From Pseudoneobacillus sp052180215 (lineage in GTDB: Bacteria; Bacillota; Bacilli; Bacillales; Cytobacillaceae), in contig NZ_CP197471.1 of NCBI RefSeq assembly GCF_052180215.1, positions 1,832,001 to 1,896,000 on the forward strand: a stretch of DNA of 64,000 nt. Direction: 5' to 3'. A program made the position numbers and the translations under genes. The notes beneath the pieces were generated by a model, which worked only from the letters and a program-made list of their open reading frames with translations, did not search any database and was not told the origin of the DNA. This document shows, piece after piece, positions 1 through 7,188 of the stretch (position 1 is the first letter of the stretch; every line of letters begins with the position of its first letter).

Positions 1-672
1 GACTTGTTAATGTTCTACTCTTCTAAAGAAAAGAAATTGATTACGTTAGATGAGTATGTTTCAAGAATGCCTGAGGATCAAAAATATATTTATTATGCAT
101 CTGGTGAATCGTATGAAAGAATAGAAAAGCTGCCACAAACAGAGCTTGTGTCAGAAAAAGGCTATGAAATTTTATACTTTACCGATGATATCGATGAATT
201 TGCAATTAGAATGTTAGTGAACTATAAAGAAAAAGAATTCAAATCAGTTGCAAGTGGAGACTTAGGTATTGAATCAGAAGATGATAAGAATGAAACAGAA
301 GCCGTTGCGAATGAACACAAGGAACTATTTGATTATATGAAAAATACATTAGCAGGTAAGGTTAAAGACGTTAAAGTATCTAAACGATTGAAATCACATC
401 CAGTTTGTCTTTCAACAGACGGTGAGTTAACAATCGAAATGGAAAAAATCTTAGCCATGATGCCTGATAATCCAAACATGAAAGCAGAAAAAATCTTAGA
501 GATTAATGCAAACCATGAAGTGTTTAAATCGCTAACAGATGCATTTGAAAACGACAAAGATAAGGTAGACTTATATACAAATCTACTGTACAACCAAGCT
601 CTTCTGATTGAAGGACTTCCAATTCAAGATCCAGTAGAATTCACTAATAACATCTGTAAAATCATGAAATAA
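1..672 (+). CDS. htpG: Molecular chaperone HtpG (Hsp90), C-terminal part
   Basis: This is the end of the bacterial Hsp90 chaperone, a cytosolic ATP-dependent homodimer that remodels client proteins. The frame is open from base 1, so the gene begins before the window and only about 223 residues are visible. They cover the end of the middle domain and the C-terminal dimerization domain. Recognisable stretches are MPEDQKYIYYASGE, RLKSHPVCLS and ILEINANHEVF close to the C-terminus. Nothing in the visible part is broken. The gene is followed by a strong palindrome. The family call is firm; the N-terminal ATPase domain cannot be checked here. Confidence 0.95.
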   Translation, partial: DLLMFYSSKEKKLITLDEYVSRMPEDQKYIYYASGESYERIEKLPQTELVSEKGYEILYFTDDIDEFAIRMLVNYKEKEFKSVASGDLGIESEDDKNETEAVANEHKELFDYMKNTLAGKVKDVKVSKRLKSHPVCLSTDGELTIEMEKILAMMPDNPNMKAEKILEINANHEVFKSLTDAFENDKDKVDLYTNLLYNQALLIEGLPIQDPVEFTNNICKIMK

Positions 673-714
673 GTAAGAGCAAAAAGAAAGAATGATATAA
701 AAGAATAACGCTTT

Positions 715-761
715 AACGAATTAACGCACCGGGGGTCTGACCCCCGGTGCGTTAATTTGTT
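715..761. repeat. GC-rich perfect hairpin downstream of htpG
   Basis: An almost perfect palindrome. The arms AACGAATTAACGCACCGGGGGTC and its complement leave essentially no loop and carry one mismatch. It is far more GC-rich than its surroundings. It has no clean T-run behind it, so it looks more like a dispersed Bacillus hairpin repeat than a standard terminator, although it may still end htpG transcription. Confidence 0.7.
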
Positions 762-868
762 AAAGGGAAGATCTAACTAGTCATGTTGACATCGTTTTGG
801 TAATATTTACATAGGTATGGATTTGTCTGAATTTTTTTATTTTGGGGGTTACGACAATTAAAGAGCAA

Positions 869-1741
869 ATGATAAAACTAAAAAATTCGATTGACTTAAA
901 TATTCATTATAAAAAAGAACATGAGCCTACGATACTGTTCCTTCATTATAGTGGGGGTACGCTACAAATGTGGAATGGTATTGTTCCTCTTTTTGAGAAG
1001 GAGTATAGCATTCTTGTACCTGACTTACGTGGGCAGGGGAAATCCAGTAAACCACCAACAGGTTACCATATTGATGATATGGCGAACGATCTATACTTGC
1101 TTCTGGAAGAATTAGAGATTAGTAAGTGTCATATCGTGGGTAGTTCCATGGGGGCAGAGGTGGGACTTAGCTTAGCAGCAACACATCCCGAATTGGTCTT
1201 ATCGCTAGTCTGCGAAGGAGCGTTATTTAATGAGTTTGGAGAATTTGGACTATTTAGTGGCACAGAAGAAGAGGTAGAACTAGAGAAGCAGAACCGGAGC
1301 AAACAACTAGCTGAAAGAATACTACCTATTTATCCATCTAAAGCAGATTATTTAACAGAAATAAGAGAGTCCCTTGAAAAGGATGAGCTCTGGAATGATT
1401 ACTTTCGAACCTACTTTGAAAGTTATCTAGAAGAAACGGACGAGGGGCTTTTTGTAAGTCATTATAAAAATTACGTTAGAACAGAGTATATTCAAAACTA
1501 TTGGGATGTTCGATTTGAAGAATATTATAAAAAAATCAGTTGTCCGATTTTATTCCTTCCGAGTGAGGAAGAAAGCCAAAACGAAAAAATAATGAATAGC
1601 ATGAAAACATTTGCGAGTTTTGTAAAGTCATATGAAATTGTTCATATCAAAGACTCCTTGCATGCGTTTGTTTGGATGCAGCAGCCAAAGGTTGCCGGTG
1701 AAGTGGTGAAGAATTTTATCAAAGATTTAAAAGAAATGTAG
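869..1741 (+). CDS. Alpha/beta-fold hydrolase
   Basis: A cytosolic serine hydrolase of the alpha/beta fold; the substrate is unknown. The N-terminal part holds the oxyanion motif LHYSGG and the strand-turn DLRGQGKSS. The nucleophile elbow is GSSMGAE, with Ser as the likely catalytic residue, and the C-terminal SLHAF gives the catalytic His. The protein is about 290 residues, the usual length for the family. The ATG at 869 is chosen; an in-frame TTG at 842 would add nine residues but has no ribosome binding site. A possible promoter has TTGACA at 786-791. It stands alone between the htpG hairpin and the amidase gene. Confidence 0.85.
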   Translation: MIKLKNSIDLNIHYKKEHEPTILFLHYSGGTLQMWNGIVPLFEKEYSILVPDLRGQGKSSKPPTGYHIDDMANDLYLLLEELEISKCHIVGSSMGAEVGLSLAATHPELVLSLVCEGALFNEFGEFGLFSGTEEEVELEKQNRSKQLAERILPIYPSKADYLTEIRESLEKDELWNDYFRTYFESYLEETDEGLFVSHYKNYVRTEYIQNYWDVRFEEYYKKISCPILFLPSEEESQNEKIMNSMKTFASFVKSYEIVHIKDSLHAFVWMQQPKVAGEVVKNFIKDLKEM

Positions 1742-1842
1742 AATTACCGACAAGTAGAAAGATTTAAGGTTAGGAGTGGGAATATGGGCTTGTTTCTATA
1801 AAATTTTATACAAAATAATTTTTTTAAGGATGAAAGATATAA

Positions 1843-3315
1843 ATGGAGATAAAATTCAATCAATTTTTAAAAGAAGAGCTTAGCATAAATGAGATCCAAG
1901 ATGCGATGAATAATGGCATCATCACTTCTAAAGAGGTAGTGATGTACTATCTTGATAGAATTGCGAGATTTGACCAAGATGGTCCCAAGATTAATTCCAT
2001 TCTTGAAATTAATCCCCATGCGATTTTTATTGCTGAGGGATTAGATCAGGAAAGAAAGTTAAAAGGTTCAAGAGGACCCCTTCATGGAATCCCTGTACTA
2101 CTAAAAGATAATATTGAAACAAATGATTCCATGCATACCAGTGCAGGCACATTAGCTTTAGAGAACCATCTTAGTTCAAAGGATGCTTTCCTAGTAGAAA
2201 AGTTACGTCAAGCTGGTGCTGTTATTTTAGGAAAATCGAATATGACAGAGTTAGCCAATGCCATGTCACGTGATATGTGGGCTGGATACAGTTCAAGAGG
2301 GGGACTGGTTTTAAATCCTTATGGACCGGGTGAATTTTTTATCGGAGGGTCAAGTTCAGGTTCAGCTGCTGCAGTTGCTTCTAATTTCACTGTTCTGTCT
2401 GTAGGTACTGAAACGGATGCCTCCATTCTAAGTCCCGCGATTCAAAACTCCGTTGTAGGTATTAAACCGACCGTTGGATTAATTAGCAGGACCGGGATTA
2501 TTCCATTTACCTATTCACAGGATACGGCGGGGCCTTTTGCAAGAAATGTTACAGATGCGGCTATATTATTAGGTGCTTTAACAGGTGTGGATCCACAAGA
2601 TCCAGCAACCTATAAAAGTGAAGGTAGGGTGGAACAGGATTATACCCAATACTTAGATATAAATGGATTAAAGGGAGCGAGAATTGGAGTTTTTAACACA
2701 GATTATTATGATTATTATCAATCAGGTGAATATGATGAAAATCTGTTTAAGCAAGTTATCGATGATTTATGCGGGCAGGGAGCTGAAGTCATAGAAGAGA
2801 TTGAAATCCCATCGTTTCACCGTGATTGGAGCTGGGGAGTTAACATTTATGAAATGAAGCATAGCTTTAATAATTACCTTTCAAAACTGCCGGCTCAGCT
2901 ACCAGTCCATACCGATTCTGAATTAATAGAATTTAATAGAAATCATGAAGAAAAAGCCCTTAAATATGGGCAAGGTATGTTAGAGTTTAGAGAAAAATTA
3001 CCGAACACATTAAGAAACCCAGAATATTTAAGAGCTAGGCTTGACGATATCTATTTTTCACAAGACCAAGGTTTGGATTATTCTTTAAAAAATTATCATC
3101 TTGATGCCATTCTTTTCCCATCATATATAGGGTCCACGATAAGTGCCAAAGCTGGTTATCCATCCATAGCTTTTCCAGCTGGATATATGGAAAACGGCAG
3201 ACCATTTGGAGTATCGTTTGCGGGAGGAGCTTTCAGTGAAGGGACATTAATCAAATTAGCCTATTCTTTTGAACAAGCAACCAAACACCGTAAACAGCCA
3301 AATTTGTCACTTTAA
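1843..3315 (+). CDS. Amidase-signature family protein
   Basis: A member of the amidase-signature hydrolases, which cleave amide bonds with a Ser-cisSer-Lys triad. The glycine/serine-rich signature GGSSSGSAAAVAS is present. The catalytic Lys lies in PVLLKDNIET, and the nucleophilic Ser is probably the one in TETDASILSPA. The length of 490 residues is normal. It resembles the uncharacterised Bacillus amidases annotated as GatA-like, but it is not in a gatCAB operon, so a role in tRNA amidation is unlikely. No strong Shine-Dalgarno is seen; AAGGATG lies about 12 bases upstream of the ATG. Substrate unknown. Confidence 0.87.
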   Translation: MEIKFNQFLKEELSINEIQDAMNNGIITSKEVVMYYLDRIARFDQDGPKINSILEINPHAIFIAEGLDQERKLKGSRGPLHGIPVLLKDNIETNDSMHTSAGTLALENHLSSKDAFLVEKLRQAGAVILGKSNMTELANAMSRDMWAGYSSRGGLVLNPYGPGEFFIGGSSSGSAAAVASNFTVLSVGTETDASILSPAIQNSVVGIKPTVGLISRTGIIPFTYSQDTAGPFARNVTDAAILLGALTGVDPQDPATYKSEGRVEQDYTQYLDINGLKGARIGVFNTDYYDYYQSGEYDENLFKQVIDDLCGQGAEVIEEIEIPSFHRDWSWGVNIYEMKHSFNNYLSKLPAQLPVHTDSELIEFNRNHEEKALKYGQGMLEFREKLPNTLRNPEYLRARLDDIYFSQDQGLDYSLKNYHLDAILFPSYIGSTISAKAGYPSIAFPAGYMENGRPFGVSFAGGAFSEGTLIKLAYSFEQATKHRKQPNLSL

Positions 3316-3321
3316 TTATTA

Positions 3322-3627
3322 GGCTATGTTAAATATCTCTGTTGATTTGACCAAATGGCTAAAGTAGTAGTGTTAAAAAAATGAATCCTCAACAGTCCGA
3401 TAACATACATTTTATCGGACACAGTTTCCGTTATATTACGAAAATCATTGTTTTTAGAGGATTATCGGACTATAGTTCCGCTATTTCACTAAAATAGGCC
3501 TTTTGATGATGAAATATAGTGTTTAACGGCATCTGAGTCCGCTAAATTAGTAAAAACCGCCTATTTTAAGGAAATAACGGATTGTGTGTCCTATAAATAA
3601 AAATCAACACTAATTCTGAACATAGCC
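3322..3627. mobile_element. MITE-like element with 27-bp inverted ends
   Basis: A 306-bp intergenic element without an ORF. The ends 3322-3348 and 3601-3627 are inverted repeats of each other: both read GGCTATGTT, then about ten variable bases, then GTTGATTT inward. Inside lie four copies of a TCCG(T/C)TAT/GGAC motif, two forward and two reversed, the same quasi-palindrome seen at 50.4 and 61.7 kb. No transposase is present, and I could not find a convincing target duplication. Confidence 0.6.
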
Positions 3628-3635
3628 ATTTATTA

Positions 3636-3667
3636 AAAAAAGGTCACACATTCATGTGTGGCCTTTT
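3636..3667 (-). terminator. Intrinsic terminator of the glutaminase gene
   Basis: The stem AAAAGGCCACACA / TGTGTGACCTTTT (one G-T pair) with a 4-base loop is followed on the minus strand by a run of seven T. It overlaps the glutaminase stop codon. Confidence 0.85.
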
Positions 3668-4595
3668 AAAACATACTCAAATGATAAGTCTTTGATAAAC
3701 TCTCTAGTAAGTGCACTCCTGCGATACTATTGCCTTTTTCATCTAATGAGGGACCAAAAACACCTACCCCAAACTTACAAGGAACAGCTCCCATTATTCC
3801 CCCAGATACTCCACTTTTAGCGGGAATACCTATTTTTATCGCAAATTCCCCTGAAGCATTGTACATTCCACAGGTAACCATAAAAGTTTTGCAAATACGG
3901 GCCACATCTGCTGACATGAGTTGTTTTCCAGTAAGTGGGTCATTTCCATCCATCGCAAAAATCATCCCGACTCGTGCCAAATTTAAGGTGTTCATCTCTA
4001 TCGCACACTGTTTGGTATATAGATCAATTAGTTCTTCCACATCCTCATCAATAATTTGATGTTGTTTTAAAAAATAGCTTAAGGAACGATTGAGATGAGC
4101 CGTTTCAAATTCAGATTGGGCTACATCTTTACAGTAGCCTATTGTAGTATCATTTGCTAGTTCTTGTGTAAAGGTTAATAGCCGCTGAAACCTGTCCTCG
4201 ACAGATTGTCCAACAAGCATATGGGTTACAACCAGTGCACCTGCATTAATCATCGGATTTAATGGCTTGGAAGGAGCCATTGTTTCCAATTTAGCAATCG
4301 AATTGAACGGATCTCCAGTAGGCTCCATCCCTACTCGTTCAAAGACATATTCTGAACCACGATCCATTAAAACGAGAGCTAAACTTATCACCTTAGAGAT
4401 ACTTTGTAAGGTAAAACGTTTTTGGATATCGCCAGCTGAAAAACTAATGCCATCAGGGTATTGTATGGCAATCGCTAAATCATTTGGATGGGCTTTCCCG
4501 AGGGCAGGAATATAGTTAGCAACTTTTCCGTACTGAGTCATCGTTTTCGCTTCTTGTACAAAACTCATTAATTCTTCACTTGAACGACATTGCAT
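3666..4595 (-). CDS. glsA: Glutaminase
   Basis: Hydrolyses L-glutamine to glutamate and ammonia in the cytosol. It belongs to the beta-lactamase-fold glutaminases, with the catalytic Ser-x-x-Lys in FTLQSISKV and later family blocks NPMINAGALVV, DLYTKQCAIEMN, TCGMYNASGEFA and KSGVSGGIMG. The start at 4595 gives 309 residues, matching the B. subtilis YlaM glutaminase, which it closely resembles. A GGTGAT sequence sits at a proper distance from this ATG, whereas upstream in-frame ATGs have no ribosome binding site. It stands alone and is convergent with the amidase gene. Confidence 0.93.
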   Translation of the reverse strand: MQCRSSEELMSFVQEAKTMTQYGKVANYIPALGKAHPNDLAIAIQYPDGISFSAGDIQKRFTLQSISKVISLALVLMDRGSEYVFERVGMEPTGDPFNSIAKLETMAPSKPLNPMINAGALVVTHMLVGQSVEDRFQRLLTFTQELANDTTIGYCKDVAQSEFETAHLNRSLSYFLKQHQIIDEDVEELIDLYTKQCAIEMNTLNLARVGMIFAMDGNDPLTGKQLMSADVARICKTFMVTCGMYNASGEFAIKIGIPAKSGVSGGIMGAVPCKFGVGVFGPSLDEKGNSIAGVHLLESLSKTYHLSMF

Positions 4596-4742
4596 ATACA
4601 TCACCATTTTTAGTATAAGGCTTTGGTTGTCATAAATATTAGACAAGTAGTGAACGTTTAGTGGAAAATATATAATCAAAAATGAAGATTTTAAGACATT
4701 AAAAAATAGGATAAGATAAAAATAATTTATAGGAGGGATGAA

Positions 4743-5189
4743 ATGCTAAATCCAGCTTGGCTTTTTGTCATTGCTTCAATTATTGCGGTAATTGGAATAT
4801 TATTTTCTTTTAAAATAATGATGTCCCAAATTCAAACGATAATACAAGATCAGGGATTGAATATGGAAATGATTCAAAAAGAACAAACTCGTTTTTTTAT
4901 CAAAATAGCTATTTCAGAAGCTGTACCGATATTATTAATCGTATATGGGTTTACCTTAATTGGAGAATTAGAAGAGCCGGTTAATATTCTATTTCCAATT
5001 GTCATTATTGTTGGTGTTTTTCTATTCGCCTTAGTTCAGATTCTTTTGACTAGAAGGGATGTTTTAGGTTTCCATGATGTGAATTCAGAAACAAAAACTT
5101 TTCTCAATGCGATGATTTTTATTGGTGTAGCAATGGTTGCGGCAATTCCTATCGTTTCGGTGGTAGCGTTATTAACGATAATTGAATGA
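4743..5189 (+). CDS. Small four-helix membrane protein, function unknown
   Basis: A 148-residue hydrophobic protein with four predicted membrane segments, near residues 5-25, 50-75, 80-102 and 120-145. The loops carry a few charges (IQKEQTRFF, RRDVLGFHD). I do not recognise a named family. The arrangement of two hairpins with small residues faintly recalls ATP synthase c-type proteins, but I see no conserved acidic residue that would support this. A good ribosome binding site (AGGAGGG) precedes the ATG. It is divergent from glsA. Confidence 0.7.
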   Translation: MLNPAWLFVIASIIAVIGILFSFKIMMSQIQTIIQDQGLNMEMIQKEQTRFFIKIAISEAVPILLIVYGFTLIGELEEPVNILFPIVIIVGVFLFALVQILLTRRDVLGFHDVNSETKTFLNAMIFIGVAMVAAIPIVSVVALLTIIE

Positions 5190-5356
5190 CAAGTGAAACC
5201 ATAAAAACTCATCTATGACGATCTTTTTATTTTTTCTTTAAAAAAGATTTGCCCTATTTTTTACTCTTATCTTTAAAATCAAAAAATCATATCATTATTA
5301 AAATAAACTTTAATGGATTATGATAATAAGTAAATACTGTAAAAAGGAGATTCGGA

Positions 5357-5785
5357 ATGATGAAGACAACCATTAATTGGACAGGGAAAATGGCATTTTC
5401 TAGCGTAACACCATCTGGACATGAGATTAAAATGGATGCGGCGCAGGAAATAGGAGGAGAAAATTCAGGGGCAAGACCAACTGAGCTATTGTTGAATGCA
5501 GTAGCAGGTTGCACTGGCATCGATATTATATCGATTTTACAAAAAATGCGTTTAGAACCAATCTCTTTTCAAATGGATGTAGAGGGTGACCGAGCAGATG
5601 ATCATCCGAAGAAATTTACAACCATTCGAATTCACTATGCTTTAGAGGGGGAGCTGCCTGAAGAAAAAGTCATTCGTGCCATTCAATTATCTAAAGATAA
5701 ATATTGTTCTGTTTCCCATTCCTTAAATGCGGAGATTATCGTAAGTTATTCCATTAACGGGGTTAAGGGAGAAAAGGAATTGTAG
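5357..5785 (+). CDS. OsmC family protein
   Basis: A member of the OsmC/Ohr family of small thiol-dependent peroxidase-like proteins. The two family cysteines are visible: C52 in VAGCTGID and C117 in KYCSVSH. The N-terminal PTELLLNAVAGC block is typical. The length is 142 residues. The ATG has an AAGGAGA ribosome binding site, and a second ATG follows directly. It resembles the YhfA-like branch more than Ohr, so its peroxide substrate cannot be stated. It is followed by a terminator and a repeat. Confidence 0.88.
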   Translation: MMKTTINWTGKMAFSSVTPSGHEIKMDAAQEIGGENSGARPTELLLNAVAGCTGIDIISILQKMRLEPISFQMDVEGDRADDHPKKFTTIRIHYALEGELPEEKVIRAIQLSKDKYCSVSHSLNAEIIVSYSINGVKGEKEL

Positions 5786-5795
5786 GAAAAATTGG

Positions 5796-5833
5796 TATGG
5801 CCGTCTATTTTAACAATAGGCGGTCATTTTTCG
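5796..5833 (+). terminator. Terminator after the OsmC gene
   Basis: The stem ATGGCCGTCTATT / AATAGGCGGTCAT (two G-T pairs) with a 6-base loop is followed by TTTTT. Confidence 0.75.
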
Positions 5834-5839
5834 TAATCC

Positions 5840-5960
5840 AGCTCCAGCGCCTAGCCCTTCGAGGTCAAATAACCTGTAGTGTAAGAAGTCAAAGTGCAGA
5901 CTTCTTACACTACAGAACATTTGCTTGTCGGGGCTTTTCGAGGCGCTTCCGCTTTTTTCT
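5840..5960. repeat. Bacillus-type intergenic hairpin element
   Basis: An interrupted palindrome. The outer parts AGCGCCTAGCCCTTCGAG and GGGGCTTTTCGAGGCGCT are complementary in pieces. Inside lies a perfect 17-bp stem (5874-5890 with 5899-5915, starting CTGTAGTGTAAGAAGTC) around an 8-base loop. I recognise the CTCCAGCGCCTAGCCC start as a repeat commonly seen between genes in Bacillus genomes. No ORF of its own is likely. Confidence 0.65.
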
Positions 5961-5963
5961 ACA

Positions 5964-6182
5964 TTACGGCAATAGATACATATCAAAATGAGGAGGATCC
6001 GTCATTTTCAATTTTTTTAATCGACCTTCATTTACTAGATCCTGCAAACCCTGCTCAACTTCATTATGTTTTACTCCAAATAAATCCGCTACTTTTACAG
6101 TGGATATCGAAATATACTTTGGGTCCTTTGTGGAGGATGTAATCATAGAATGAACACGTTCGTATAACCTCTCTTTATCCAT
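5964..6182 (-). CDS. Small winged-helix-like protein, function unknown
   Basis: A 72-residue soluble protein. The order YISISTVKVADLFGVKHNEVEQGL followed by LVNEGRLKKLKM reads like a helix-turn-helix plus the start of a wing, so it may bind DNA or RNA; this is inference from the pattern only. The start is the ATG at 6182, since AGAGGTG lies about eight bases upstream; the upstream in-frame TTG overlaps that site. It is transcribed divergently from the formate channel gene, so a regulatory link is possible but unproven. Confidence 0.65.
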   Translation of the reverse strand: MDKERLYERVHSMITSSTKDPKYISISTVKVADLFGVKHNEVEQGLQDLVNEGRLKKLKMTDPPHFDMYLLP

Positions 6183-6351
6183 CTCCAAACACCTCTTCCT
6201 TAATAAAATATCATCAACAATCCATACAAAATTAATTACCTATTTTACTTCTTTCTATGCAGCTGTACCAGATATTCACGAATTAACCTTTTATTCTATA
6301 ACAAATGAAAAAAGGGTAATAATAACGGAAATTGATTAAGGAAGGTGGAAT

Positions 6352-7185
6352 ATGGGATTTCTTAAGCCAAATCAGATTGCTGAGTCAGCTATTGAAGCAG
6401 GTTCCAAAAAAGCAATGCTTCCCATATCTAGTATGCTTGTTTTAGGTTTTTTAGGTGGAGCATTTATTTCATTAGGTTATCTATTAGACATTAGAGTCAT
6501 TGCTGATCTGCCGCATGAGTGGGGATCGTTTGCCACCTTTTTAGGTGCTTCAGTTTTCCCATTAGGTTTAATCCTGATTATTATTGCCGGTGGGGAATTA
6601 TTAACAGGAAATATGATGGCTGTTTCTATTGCATGTCTCGCTAAAAAGGTCAGCCTAGGACGCTTACTAATGAATTGGTTTTGGATCACCATTAGTAATT
6701 TTATTGGAGCTTTATTTGTTGCTTACTTTTTTGGTCATATTGCTGGATTAACCGAAAATGGTCCTTTTCTTACCAAAACCATCGCAGTAGCTGGTGCCAA
6801 ACTAGATGCAGGATTCTGGGAAAGTTTAGTTTCTGGTATTGGCTGTAATTGGTTAGTTGGATTAGCGGTGTGGTTAGCATACGGTTCAGAGGAAATTTCA
6901 GGAAAAATCTTAGCGATTTGGTTTCCAATTATGGGGTTTGTTGCGATTGGTTTTCAGCACGTTGTAGCCAATATGTTTGTGATTCCAGCGGCCATTTTTG
7001 CTGGTCAGTATAGCTGGGGAGAATACCTGTTAAATTTTATTCCAGTATTTATTGGAAATGCTATTGGAGGAAGCCTGTTTGTTGCACTGGCATATTGGTT
7101 TTCCTATAGAAGAGATTTGCAGCCAGCACCGGTTATCGGAGAGAAAAATCTTTATCAAATCAGAGATCGAAAGTTTAGGAGGTAG
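6352..7185 (+). CDS. Formate/nitrite transporter family protein (FocA/YrhG-like)
   Basis: A pentameric-channel family membrane protein that moves formate or related monovalent anions. It has six membrane segments and the FNT signatures GGELLTGNMM and GFQHVVANMF, the second containing the conserved pore histidine. The length of 277 residues is normal. It sits three bases upstream of the formate dehydrogenase gene, as yrhG does near yrhE in B. subtilis, so formate is the most likely substrate. The start ATG follows AAGGAAGGTGG. Confidence 0.93.
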   Translation: MGFLKPNQIAESAIEAGSKKAMLPISSMLVLGFLGGAFISLGYLLDIRVIADLPHEWGSFATFLGASVFPLGLILIIIAGGELLTGNMMAVSIACLAKKVSLGRLLMNWFWITISNFIGALFVAYFFGHIAGLTENGPFLTKTIAVAGAKLDAGFWESLVSGIGCNWLVGLAVWLAYGSEEISGKILAIWFPIMGFVAIGFQHVVANMFVIPAAIFAGQYSWGEYLLNFIPVFIGNAIGGSLFVALAYWFSYRRDLQPAPVIGEKNLYQIRDRKFRR

Positions 7186-7188
7186 AAA

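Noticed and set aside
1843..3315. GatA subunit of the tRNA amidotransferase
   Set aside because: No gatC or gatB neighbour, and the nucleophile region differs from the usual GatA pattern.
5797..6142. Two overlapping plus-strand frames over the intergenic hairpin
   Set aside because: They are generated by the palindromic repeat and by the antisense of the small winged-helix gene.
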